5,378 bases of DNA from positions 1 to 5,378 of the forward strand of contig DATKBL010000196.1 in the NCBI GenBank assembly GCA_035513995.1, in the 5' to 3' direction. Source of the stretch: DASUTW01 sp035513995 (GTDB lineage Bacteria; Actinomycetota; UBA4738; CALAEC01). This document shows positions 1 through 4,540 of the stretch, piece by piece. Numbering within the stretch: the first letter of the stretch is position 1; each line of letters starts with the position of its first letter. Below the pieces are notes generated by a model, which saw nothing but the letters and a program-made list of their open reading frames with translations, was not told the origin of the DNA and searched no databases. A program made the translations under genes and the position numbers.

Positions 1-882
1 GGCCGGGGCGGCCGCGGCAACGCCTCGCTCGCCTCCGGTCGCGACCGCGCGCCTCAGACGGCCGAGCGCGGCGAGTCCGGGGAGGAGCGCCGCCTGCGAC
101 TCGAGCTCAGGCTGGTGGCCGACGTGGGGCTGGTCGGTCTCCCCAACGCCGGGAAGTCCACCCTGCTCGCCGGCCTCACCGCCGCCCGCCCGAAGGTCGC
201 CGACTACCCTTTCACCACCCTCACGCCGAACCTCGGAGTGGCCGAGGGGGAGCGACGGGTCGTGCTGGCGGACGTCCCGGGCCTGATCGAGGGGGCGCAC
301 GAGGGCCGGGGCCTCGGCGACCGGTTCCTGCGTCACGTCTCGCGGTCGCGCGCGCTGGCCTTCGTCGTCGATGTGGCGGGGGAGGACCCTGTCGCCGACC
401 TCCGGCTGGTCCGGGCCGAGGTGGCCGCCTACGACCCCGACCTCGCCGAGCGTCCGTGGCTGGTTGCGGCGACGAAGGCCGACCTCCTCGATCGCGACGA
501 GGCCGAGCGGCGGGCCGCCGCGCTCCGGGAGGAGGGCGAGACCCACCTCGTCTCCGGGGAGACGGGGGAGGGGCTCGGATCGCTTGCCGAGCGTCTGGGC
601 CGGCTCGCCGACGAGAGCACGGTCGAGCGCAAGCCCTTCGTCGTGCTCCGGCCCGGGCGGGAGCCGTTCACCGTGCGTCGCGAGGGCGAGGGGTTCCGCG
701 TGGAGGGCCGCGTCCTTGAGCGCTGGGTCGAGGAGACCGACCTCGAGGACCCCGCCCAGGTGGCGAGCCTCCAGGATCGCCTCCGGCGAGAGGGCGTGGA
801 GCGAAAGCTCGACGAGATGGGCGCTCGCCGCGGCGACGAGGTGCGCATCGGCGACCGCGCCTTCGAGTACCTCCCCGGGTAG
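1..882 (+). CDS. obg: GTPase Obg/CgtA, 5'-truncated by the window edge
   Basis: Obg is an essential P-loop GTPase that binds the large ribosomal subunit and acts in its late assembly, with links to stress signalling. The frame is open from base 1. The first residues (GRGGRGNAS) are the end of the glycine-rich Obg fold, so the GTG at 115 is internal and the true start lies upstream. The G domain follows: G1 GLPNAGKS (136-159), the switch I stretch YPFTTLTPNLG, and G3 DVPGLIEGA (from 271). G4 is TKAD (472-483) instead of the usual NKxD, and G5 is SGE (from 553) instead of SAx. From about 631 (KPFVVLRPG) to the end is the C-terminal OCT domain, so this is a three-domain Obg of the actinobacterial/Firmicute type. 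The visible part is 293 residues. The stop TAG (880-882) overlaps the putative -10 box of the next gene. Identification is secure; the G4/G5 deviations are mild. Confidence 0.97.
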   Translation, partial: GRGGRGNASLASGRDRAPQTAERGESGEERRLRLELRLVADVGLVGLPNAGKSTLLAGLTAARPKVADYPFTTLTPNLGVAEGERRVVLADVPGLIEGAHEGRGLGDRFLRHVSRSRALAFVVDVAGEDPVADLRLVRAEVAAYDPDLAERPWLVAATKADLLDRDEAERRAAALREEGETHLVSGETGEGLGSLAERLGRLADESTVERKPFVVLRPGREPFTVRREGEGFRVEGRVLERWVEETDLEDPAQVASLQDRLRREGVERKLDEMGARRGDEVRIGDRAFEYLPG

Positions 883-885
883 CAT
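880..885 (+). promoter_or_regulatory. Putative -10 box TAGCAT of a leaderless promoter
   Basis: TAGCAT ends 6 nt before the GTG at 892, which would place the transcription start on the start codon itself. It fits the TANNNT pattern of leaderless genes in actinobacteria and Deinococcus-Thermus. There is no convincing Shine-Dalgarno in the 9-bp gap after obg and no clear -35. The TAG is also the stop codon of obg. The call rests on spacing and on recurrence of the same arrangement at 1366 and 4528. Confidence 0.5.
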
Positions 886-891
886 GCGGGG

Positions 892-1323
892 GTGACCAAG
901 GACGAGCTCTTCCGTCTGGAGGAGGCCGCCTGGGAGCCCCTCCACGACCTCGCGCACCGGCTCGGTGCCGAGACGGCCGAGCGTCCGTACACGGAGCTCT
1001 GGACCGTGAAGGACGGCGTCGCCCACATCGCGTGCTGGCAGGCCGAGGCGGCGCAGATGCTCATCCGGATCCGGGAGGGCACCTACGGCGGATGGGACGA
1101 TGGTCGGGAAGAAGAGATCAACGCGACCTTCCATGCGTCCACCAGTCACCTCTCGCTCGACGACGTGATCGCCCAGCTCCACGCCTCCCGCGTGCGGATG
1201 CTCGAGGAGCTCGATCTCCTCCCGGAGGCGCTCCTCGACGACGAAGCCCGGTCGTGGTTCGTCGAGAGCGGCCACGAGCACTACGAGGAGCACCTGGACG
1301 GTCTCCGCGAGGCCGTCGGATAG
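892..1323 (+). CDS. DinB-fold (ClbS/DfsB-like) small protein, function unknown
   Basis: The 143-residue product looks like a four-helix-bundle protein of the DinB superfamily, which includes metal-dependent thiol transferases, mycothiol-dependent maleylpyruvate isomerase and ClbS-type hydrolases. The features seen are a helical N-terminus, WTVKDGVAHIACWQ with His45 in the position of the first metal ligand, and near the C-terminus SGHEHYEEH, giving His130-x3-His134. One His plus a late HxxxH is the usual DinB metal triad (family knowledge). The substrate cannot be read from the sequence; detoxification or thiol chemistry is only a guess. The GTG start is chosen because it begins 9 bp after the obg stop and has a -10-like TAGCAT 6 nt upstream; no ATG in frame fits better. 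It sits where proB-proA often lie between obg and nadD. The call as a gene is firm, the superfamily likely, the role open. Confidence 0.8.
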   Translation: MTKDELFRLEEAAWEPLHDLAHRLGAETAERPYTELWTVKDGVAHIACWQAEAAQMLIRIREGTYGGWDDGREEEINATFHASTSHLSLDDVIAQLHASRVRMLEELDLLPEALLDDEARSWFVESGHEHYEEHLDGLREAVG

Positions 1324-1365
1324 CGCGCGCACCCGGAAATCCACGGGAAACCGCAGGTCCGGGCA

Positions 1366-1371
1366 TACAAT
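1366..1371 (+). promoter_or_regulatory. Putative -10 box TACAAT of the leaderless nadD operon promoter
   Basis: TACAAT is one mismatch from TATAAT and ends 6 nt before the GTG of nadD at 1378, so transcription would start at or next to the start codon. The 54-bp gap between the upstream gene and nadD is otherwise featureless. There is no Shine-Dalgarno before the GTG and no clear -35. It would drive nadD, the LCP-like gene and rsfS as one transcript. Confidence 0.6.
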
Positions 1372-1377
1372 CGCCGC

Positions 1378-1980
1378 GTGGACGCCCCGAACCGGCTCGG
1401 CGTCATGGGCGGCACCTTCGACCCGATCCACCACGGCCACCTCGTCACCGCGGAGGAGGCGCTGTGGCAGTTCGATCTGGACGAGGTGCTGTTCGTGCCG
1501 ACCGGCCTCCCCTGGATGAAGCACGAGCAGGGGGTCTCGCCCGCGGAGGATCGGTACCTGATGACCGTGATCGCGACCTCGAGCAACCCTCGGTTCCGCG
1601 TCTCGCGGCTGGAGATCGACCGCGAGGGGCCCACCTACTCGGTGGATACGCTCCGTTCGCTCCGGGACGAGTACGGGGAGGAGACGGCGCTCTTCTTCAT
1701 CACCGGCGCCGACGCGATCTTCGAGATCTTCCAGTGGAAGGACGCCGACCTGGCGTTCGAGCTGGCGCACTTCATCGCGGCGACTCGTCCGGGCTACGAC
1801 CTCTCGCGATTCGATCAAGAAAAGGCGAGTGAGCATCCGAAGATCACGGTGATGGATATTCCGGCTTTGGCGATCTCGTCCACGGACATCCGCGAGCGCG
1901 TCGCCAAGGGGCGGCCGATCCGCTACCTGGTGCCCGAAGGGGTTAAGAGCTACATCGAGAAGGCGAGCCTCTACCGATGA
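1378..1980 (+). CDS. nadD: Nicotinate-nucleotide adenylyltransferase
   Basis: NadD transfers AMP from ATP to nicotinic acid mononucleotide to form deamido-NAD, a late step shared by de novo and salvage NAD synthesis in the cytosol. The product has 200 residues, a normal length. Residues 11-22 are the nucleotidyltransferase signature GGTFDPIHHGHL with the HxGH ATP-binding motif (H18-H19-G20-H21). YSVDTL (87-92) and FITGADA (108-114) are typical of the NaMN site, and ISSTDIR (166-172) is the second ATP-binding motif. The GTG start gives a short leader before the Rossmann strand and is supported by TACAAT 6 nt upstream; the ATG at residue 10 would cut into the first strand. The stop overlaps the next start (ATGA at 1977-1980), so the two genes are probably translationally coupled. 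Very secure. Confidence 0.97.
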   Translation: MDAPNRLGVMGGTFDPIHHGHLVTAEEALWQFDLDEVLFVPTGLPWMKHEQGVSPAEDRYLMTVIATSSNPRFRVSRLEIDREGPTYSVDTLRSLRDEYGEETALFFITGADAIFEIFQWKDADLAFELAHFIAATRPGYDLSRFDQEKASEHPKITVMDIPALAISSTDIRERVAKGRPIRYLVPEGVKSYIEKASLYR

Positions 1981-3491
1981 AGAGCCTGGAAGAGCTAATC
2001 GAGGAGATCAAGCGCGAGGCGCGGGGCGAGTCCGTGCCGGACGAGGAGGCGCCGCTCGAGGAGGAGTCCTACTCATGGGAGCTCGCCGAGACGGAGCCTC
2101 CGATCGAGCCCGAGCCCTTCCCCCGGCCCGAGCCCCCGATCGTGGAGCCGCGCCCGCCGCTCCCCGACGAGCCAGAGCCGGACGAACCGGTCGACCGAGC
2201 GGCGGGCGCGCCGCCGGCGCCGCCCGGGGCCGAGCCGATCAGCGAATCGGACTTCGACATCCTGCTCGACGTCGACCTCTACCTGGAGCGACCGGATTCC
2301 TTCGAGCCCGAGCCGGGCCCGCCGCCCGGCGGGCCGCTCCGCGTGGACCTCCGGCCGGAGGCCTTCCGCCCCGACCCCGAGCCAGAGGCCGACCCCGAGC
2401 CGGAGGCCTCCCAGCCCCAGCCGGAGCAGCTGCGGGAACCCGTTCCGGAGACCCGCCTCCGGGCGCGCCTCGCGAAGCGGCTCCGCTACGCCCTCCCCCT
2501 CCTGGCGGGCCTCGTGGTCGGCGGCGTGATCCTCTTCTCGGGCGACGATGGGGATTCCACGACCGGGCCGGCCGGCCGGCCCGTCGGCACGCCGGCCGAC
2601 CAGGACGTGGTGGCCTGGTCGGTGTGGGACGGGGAGACGAACGAGGGCGCCTTCGTCACGGTCCTCGCCGTGGGGGGCGAGAAGCCGCCCATCGCGCTCG
2701 GCGTCCCGGCGTACACGATGGCCAACATCCCCGGCTACGGCACCGGCACGGTGGGGGACGCGATCGCCGCCGAGGGCCGGGACCGGGGGGCGGCCGCCGT
2801 CGAGAACATCCTCGGCGTGGGCGTGGACGCCTCGGCCTTCTCCAGCCTCGAGGACCTGACGCGCATCATCGACGGGCTGGGGGGTATCACCGTCGGCGAC
2901 AGCCCGATGAGCGGCGAGGAGGCCGTGCGATACCTGATGCGTGGTGGCGACACCCCGATCTCGGCGGAGTTCCAATTCCTGCGGTGGCAGGAGCTCGTCG
3001 CGGGCATGCTCGACTCCGTGGACGGCCGCACGGACGTGTTCGCCTCCCTCGGCCCCGAGGTGGGTCCGGTGCTGGCCGCCGCCGGCAGCGCCGGCGCCGA
3101 GGTGCTCGAGCTCCCCGTGATCGACATCGGCTCGGGGCTGGCCCGGCCCGACGCCGAGGAGGTGCGCCGGATCGTCGAGGAGCGCTTCATCCCGACCGCC
3201 CGCACCACCCGCGACGTCCGTCTCGTGGTGCTGAACGGCGTCGGAACCCCCGGGATCGGCGAGCGGGTGACCAATATCCTCGTCCCGGCGGGCTTCACCC
3301 TGGTAGGGTCGGAGAACGCGCAGAGCTTCGACGAGAAGGAGACGAAGATCGTCGCGACGACCGAGGATTTCCTGCCCGAGGCCGAGCTGGCGCGTGAGCT
3401 GCTCGGGGTGGGGAGGGTGTACATCGGGGTTCAGCCGACCGGGCTCGCCGACGTGACCGTCATCGTTGGAGCGGACTTCGGAGGATCGTGA
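1977..3491 (+). CDS. Membrane-anchored LCP-like / LytR_C-domain protein with long acidic cytoplasmic tail
   Basis: The product has 504 residues. Residues 1-160 are an acidic, Pro/Glu-rich, probably disordered segment that starts with a short helix (MKSLEELIEEIKREARGE). A basic stretch (160-170) precedes one membrane segment (about 171-188), giving N-in, C-out topology. Residues 210-350 align by eye with an LytR-CpsA-Psr domain: IPGYG (251-255), AAVENILGVGVDAS, LTRIIDGLGGITV, SGEEAVRYL and FLRWQELVAGMLDSV. LCP enzymes attach wall polymers to peptidoglycan, but here the usual IPRD stretch reads VPAYT (243-247), and the R-x-R-x(3)-D / GR-x-x-RQQ region is largely lost (MRGGDTPISAEFQFLRWQE). Catalysis is therefore doubtful. 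Residues 413-500 are a LytR_C domain (VRLVVLNGVGTPGIGERV...). An LCP/LytR_C gene between nadD and rsfS is common in actinobacteria. It overlaps both neighbours by 4 bp. Domain calls are good; loss of activity is inferred. Confidence 0.85.
   Translation: MKSLEELIEEIKREARGESVPDEEAPLEEESYSWELAETEPPIEPEPFPRPEPPIVEPRPPLPDEPEPDEPVDRAAGAPPAPPGAEPISESDFDILLDVDLYLERPDSFEPEPGPPPGGPLRVDLRPEAFRPDPEPEADPEPEASQPQPEQLREPVPETRLRARLAKRLRYALPLLAGLVVGGVILFSGDDGDSTTGPAGRPVGTPADQDVVAWSVWDGETNEGAFVTVLAVGGEKPPIALGVPAYTMANIPGYGTGTVGDAIAAEGRDRGAAAVENILGVGVDASAFSSLEDLTRIIDGLGGITVGDSPMSGEEAVRYLMRGGDTPISAEFQFLRWQELVAGMLDSVDGRTDVFASLGPEVGPVLAAAGSAGAEVLELPVIDIGSGLARPDAEEVRRIVEERFIPTARTTRDVRLVVLNGVGTPGIGERVTNILVPAGFTLVGSENAQSFDEKETKIVATTEDFLPEAELARELLGVGRVYIGVQPTGLADVTVIVGADFGGS
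2373..2408 (+). repeat. Two tandem 18-bp units inside the acidic Pro/Glu tail
   Basis: Two head-to-tail 18-base units (2373-2390 and 2391-2408) differ at one base (A2384 against G2402) and encode DPEPEA twice, followed by a looser SQPQPEQ. The unit is a multiple of three, so its number can change without a frameshift. It lies in the low-complexity cytoplasmic tail of the LCP-like protein, where length is probably tolerated. Confidence 0.85.
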
Positions 3492-3856
3492 CAGGCTCGA
3501 AGGACCTCGCCATCGCCGCCGCCCGCGCCGCCTCCGAGAAGCAGGCCACCGACATCCTGGTCCTGGACGTCCGGGAGCTCATCGTGATCACCGACTACTT
3601 CGTGATCGCGAGCGGCCGCAGCGACCGCCAGGTGAAGACGATCGCGGAATCGATCGAGGAGGTCCTACGCGGCGAGGGCGAGAAGCCGCCCAGGCGCGAG
3701 GGGCGGCGGGACGGCCGGTGGGTCCTCCTCGACTACCTCGACTTCGTCGTGCACGTGTTCCTCGAGGAGGAGCGGGAGTTCTACGGGCTGGAGCGACTCT
3801 GGGCGGACGCCCCCTCGGTCGACTGGAACCACGCCGCCGCCAGCTCCGGCCGCTGA
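3488..3856 (+). CDS. rsfS: Ribosome silencing factor RsfS
   Basis: RsfS binds ribosomal protein uL14 on the large subunit and blocks joining with the small subunit, lowering translation under nutrient limitation. The product has 122 residues, the usual length. Hallmarks in order are DILVLDVRELIVITDYFVIASG (22-43), SDRQVKTIAESIEE (45-58), and the family core around W78 that runs LLDYLDFVVHVFLEEE and on to FYGLERLW (ending at 105), followed by ADAP. The GTG start overlaps the stop of the LCP-like gene (GTGA, 3488-3491), and GGAGG lies 3 nt upstream inside that gene, so it is translated from the nadD operon message. The C-terminal tail (VDWNHAAASSGR) is not conserved in general. The gene ends 4 bp before the end of a convergent minus-strand gene. 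Very secure. Confidence 0.97.
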   Translation: MTGSKDLAIAAARAASEKQATDILVLDVRELIVITDYFVIASGRSDRQVKTIAESIEEVLRGEGEKPPRREGRRDGRWVLLDYLDFVVHVFLEEEREFYGLERLWADAPSVDWNHAAASSGR

Positions 3857-3860
3857 GCGG

Positions 3861-4187
3861 TCAGGGCATCTCGGGCGGTGAGCCCTCCCCGAGCGAGCCC
3901 CCGAGCGATCCCTCGAGGCCTTCGGTGACGTTCCCGTCCCCGCTCGACTCGGAGAGGAGCTTGGTGATGACGTGCTCGGCGTCGGTGGCGTCCTCCTCGC
4001 CCGAGAGGGTGATCGTCGCGCCGCCGCCGCCTTTCTCGCGGATCTCGAGCTCGGCGCCCCGTGTCTGCACGCTCACGATGTCCTCGAGGCGGATGCGCTG
4101 GCCGTCCCCGACCTCGAGCGCCTCGGGGCGGATCAGGAGGTCGCCGCCCTCGGCGGGGAACCTCGCCAGCACGGTGTCGTCGCTCAT
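3861..4187 (-). CDS. Small conserved-looking protein of unknown function, possible PH-like fold
   Basis: I do not recognise this 108-residue product. Residues 8-62 look like a run of short beta strands (DLLIRPEALEV, QRIRLEDIVSVQTRGAELEIREKG, GATITLSG) and are followed by one helix (DATDAEHVITKLLSE, 67-81). That strand-strand-helix order is what bacterial PH-like domains show, but this is inference only. Residues 82-108 form a Gly/Ser/Glu-rich, probably disordered tail with a repeated LEGSLGGSLGEGS flavour. No signal peptide or membrane segment is seen. The ATG at 4187 is preferred because GGAAGG (4196-4191) precedes it by 3 nt; a GTG at 4205 in the same frame would add six residues. The coding is supported by strong third-position GC and by its fit between its neighbours. 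It is divergent from the tRNA gene and convergent with rsfS. Confidence 0.75.
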   Translation of the reverse strand: MSDDTVLARFPAEGGDLLIRPEALEVGDGQRIRLEDIVSVQTRGAELEIREKGGGGATITLSGEEDATDAEHVITKLLSESSGDGNVTEGLEGSLGGSLGEGSPPEMP

Positions 4188-4236
4188 GTCCCTTCCGTTA
4201 CCCACCGGAGCCCCGGGCCATGCCGTGGGGGGCGGC

Positions 4237-4245
4237 TGGTAGAAT
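4237..4245 (+). promoter_or_regulatory. Extended -10 promoter of the tRNA-Ala gene
   Basis: TGG followed by TAGAAT (4240-4245) gives an extended -10 element (TGn plus a one-mismatch TATAAT). It lies 12 nt before the first base of the tRNA and would start transcription near 4252, leaving a 5'-leader of about 6 nt for RNase P. No TTGACA-like -35 is seen at 16-18 bp, which agrees with an extended -10 type promoter. Confidence 0.6.
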
Positions 4246-4257
4246 CGGTCGTTGCGA

Positions 4258-4330
4258 GGGCCTGTAGCTCAGCTGGTAGAGCGCCTGCTCGGCAGGCAGG
4301 AGGTCAGGGGTTCGACTCCCCTCAGGTCCA
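4258..4330 (+). tRNA. tRNA-Ala, anticodon GGC, with C33
   Basis: A full cloverleaf of 73 nt is seen: acceptor stem 4258-4264 / 4323-4329 with all seven pairs, including the G3:U70 wobble (4260/4327) that marks alanine tRNAs; U8-A9; D stem GCTC/GAGC; anticodon stem CCTGC/GCAGG (4284-4288 / 4296-4300); variable loop AGGTC; T stem AGGGG/CCCCT with TTCGACT loop; discriminator A73 at 4330. The 3' CCA is not encoded. The anticodon loop reads TCGGCAG (4289-4295), so the anticodon is GGC (4291-4293), reading GCC/GCU. Oddities: position 33 is C instead of U, and the 32-38 pair is U-G. In E. coli tRNA-Ala(GGC) these are U33 and A32-U38. The body is otherwise intact, so it is probably a functional gene. 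No terminator follows it. Confidence 0.93.
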
Positions 4331-4337
4331 CTCCCGA

Positions 4338-4475
4338 TCAGGCGGCCTGGCACTCCGGGTGACCGCAGCCGCAGGGCTCGCCCGTCGGCCCCGAGCTCAC
4401 GTGCTCGCGGCAGTGATCGCTGCAGAACTCGCCGTCCTGTGCCTGGCACCCGCATCCCTCGTGAGCACAGTTCAT
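4338..4475 (-). CDS. Bacterial metallothionein (SmtA/BmtA-like), 45 aa
   Basis: This short gene encodes 45 residues with 8 Cys (3, 8, 10, 18, 22, 35, 37, 42) and 4 His (5, 21, 25, 39). The pattern is CAHEGCGCQ, then GEFCSDHCREH, then CGCGHPEC. It matches the layout of bacterial metallothioneins, in which CxxxC-type and C-terminal CGCGHxxC motifs build a zinc/copper cluster around a small zinc-finger-like knuckle (compare YCSEAC and GCGHTGC of cyanobacterial SmtA). Such proteins bind and buffer Zn, Cd or Cu in the cytosol. The start is fixed by a perfect AGGAGG (4488-4483) 7 nt upstream of ATG; the stop is TGA, 7 bp from the 3' end of the tRNA gene. No linked metal regulator or transporter is visible in the window. 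The likely operator-like palindrome at 4495-4514 lies just upstream. Identification is strong by motif; the metal is unknown. Confidence 0.92.
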   Translation of the reverse strand: MNCAHEGCGCQAQDGEFCSDHCREHVSSGPTGEPCGCGHPECQAA

Positions 4476-4482
4476 ATCGTTA

Positions 4483-4488
4483 CCTCCT
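4483..4488 (-). promoter_or_regulatory. Perfect Shine-Dalgarno AGGAGG of the metallothionein gene
   Basis: AGGAGG followed by T and a total spacer of 7 nt precedes the ATG at 4475. It is the strongest ribosome binding site in the window and contrasts with the apparently leaderless genes around it. It suggests high translation of the small peptide and fixes its start. Confidence 0.9.
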
Positions 4489-4494
4489 CGCGGC

Positions 4495-4514
4495 AAGCAT
4501 TACCCTGAATGCTT
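4495..4514. promoter_or_regulatory. 7-6-7 perfect palindrome, candidate operator between divergent genes
   Basis: AAGCATT (4495-4501) and AATGCTT (4508-4514) are exact inverted copies around a 6-base centre ACCCTG. The site is an AT-rich island in a GC-rich window. It lies about 20-39 bases upstream of the metallothionein ATG, overlapping that gene's possible -10, and at about -27 to -46 of the divergent gene at 4541. A dimeric repressor, for example a metal sensor of the ArsR/SmtB class, could bind here and control one or both genes. The sensor identity is a guess. Confidence 0.6.
4497..4502 (-). promoter_or_regulatory. Possible -10 box TAATGC of the metallothionein gene
   Basis: On the minus strand TAATGC lies within the palindrome arm. 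It would start transcription near 4490, giving a leader of about 15 nt that contains the Shine-Dalgarno. No good -35 is seen. If correct, a repressor on the palindrome would cover the core promoter. Weak call. Confidence 0.3.
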
Positions 4515-4527
4515 CGGCGGAAACGAA

Positions 4528-4533
4528 TAGGAT
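4528..4533 (+). promoter_or_regulatory. Putative -10 box TAGGAT of a leaderless promoter
   Basis: TAGGAT ends 7 nt before the GTG at 4541, the same spacing as at the genes starting at 892 and 1378. The competing ATG at 4532 lies inside this box and has no proper Shine-Dalgarno, so the box argues for the GTG as the start. No -35 is evident; the palindrome arm 4508-4514 occupies that zone. Confidence 0.45.
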
Positions 4534-4540
4534 GACGCCC

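Noticed and set aside
115..882. Obg beginning at the GTG at 115
   Set aside because: The frame is open to base 1 and encodes the conserved end of the Obg fold before 115, so that GTG is internal and the gene is cut by the window edge.
2073..3424. Long open frames on both strands overlapping the LCP-like gene (for example minus 2073-2975 and plus 2075-3397)
   Set aside because: Their translations are Arg/Gly/Pro-rich low complexity, as expected for shadow frames in GC-rich DNA, and they match no family. The 1977-3491 frame has clear domains.
3850..3860. Inverted repeat CCGCTGAGCGG at the end of rsfS as a terminator
   Set aside because: The stem is only 4 bp with a 3-base loop and there is no T-run on either strand.
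4205..4205. GTG at 4205 as start of the minus-strand unknown protein
   Set aside because: The ATG at 4187 has GGAAGG just upstream; the GTG has only a weak GGGG and adds six unremarkable residues. It is kept as a possible alternative.
4284..4300. Reading the tRNA as tRNA-Pro with anticodon CGG (placing T4289 at position 33)
   Set aside because: That shift breaks the anticodon stem (GCCTG against GGCAG does not pair), while the GGC reading keeps five pairs and agrees with the G3:U70 alanine mark.
4198..4455. Minus-strand 85-residue open frame across the tRNA
   Set aside because: It is antisense to the tRNA and out of frame with the metallothionein gene, which has the Cys/His pattern and the Shine-Dalgarno.
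3972..4508. Plus-strand open frame running through the tRNA and over the metallothionein gene
   Set aside because: It crosses a complete tRNA and is antisense to two better supported genes; no recognisable protein.
4439..4540. Upstream extension of the 94-aa gene to the ATG at 4439
   Set aside because: It would overlap the metallothionein start, its Shine-Dalgarno and the palindrome, and the added residues look non-coding.
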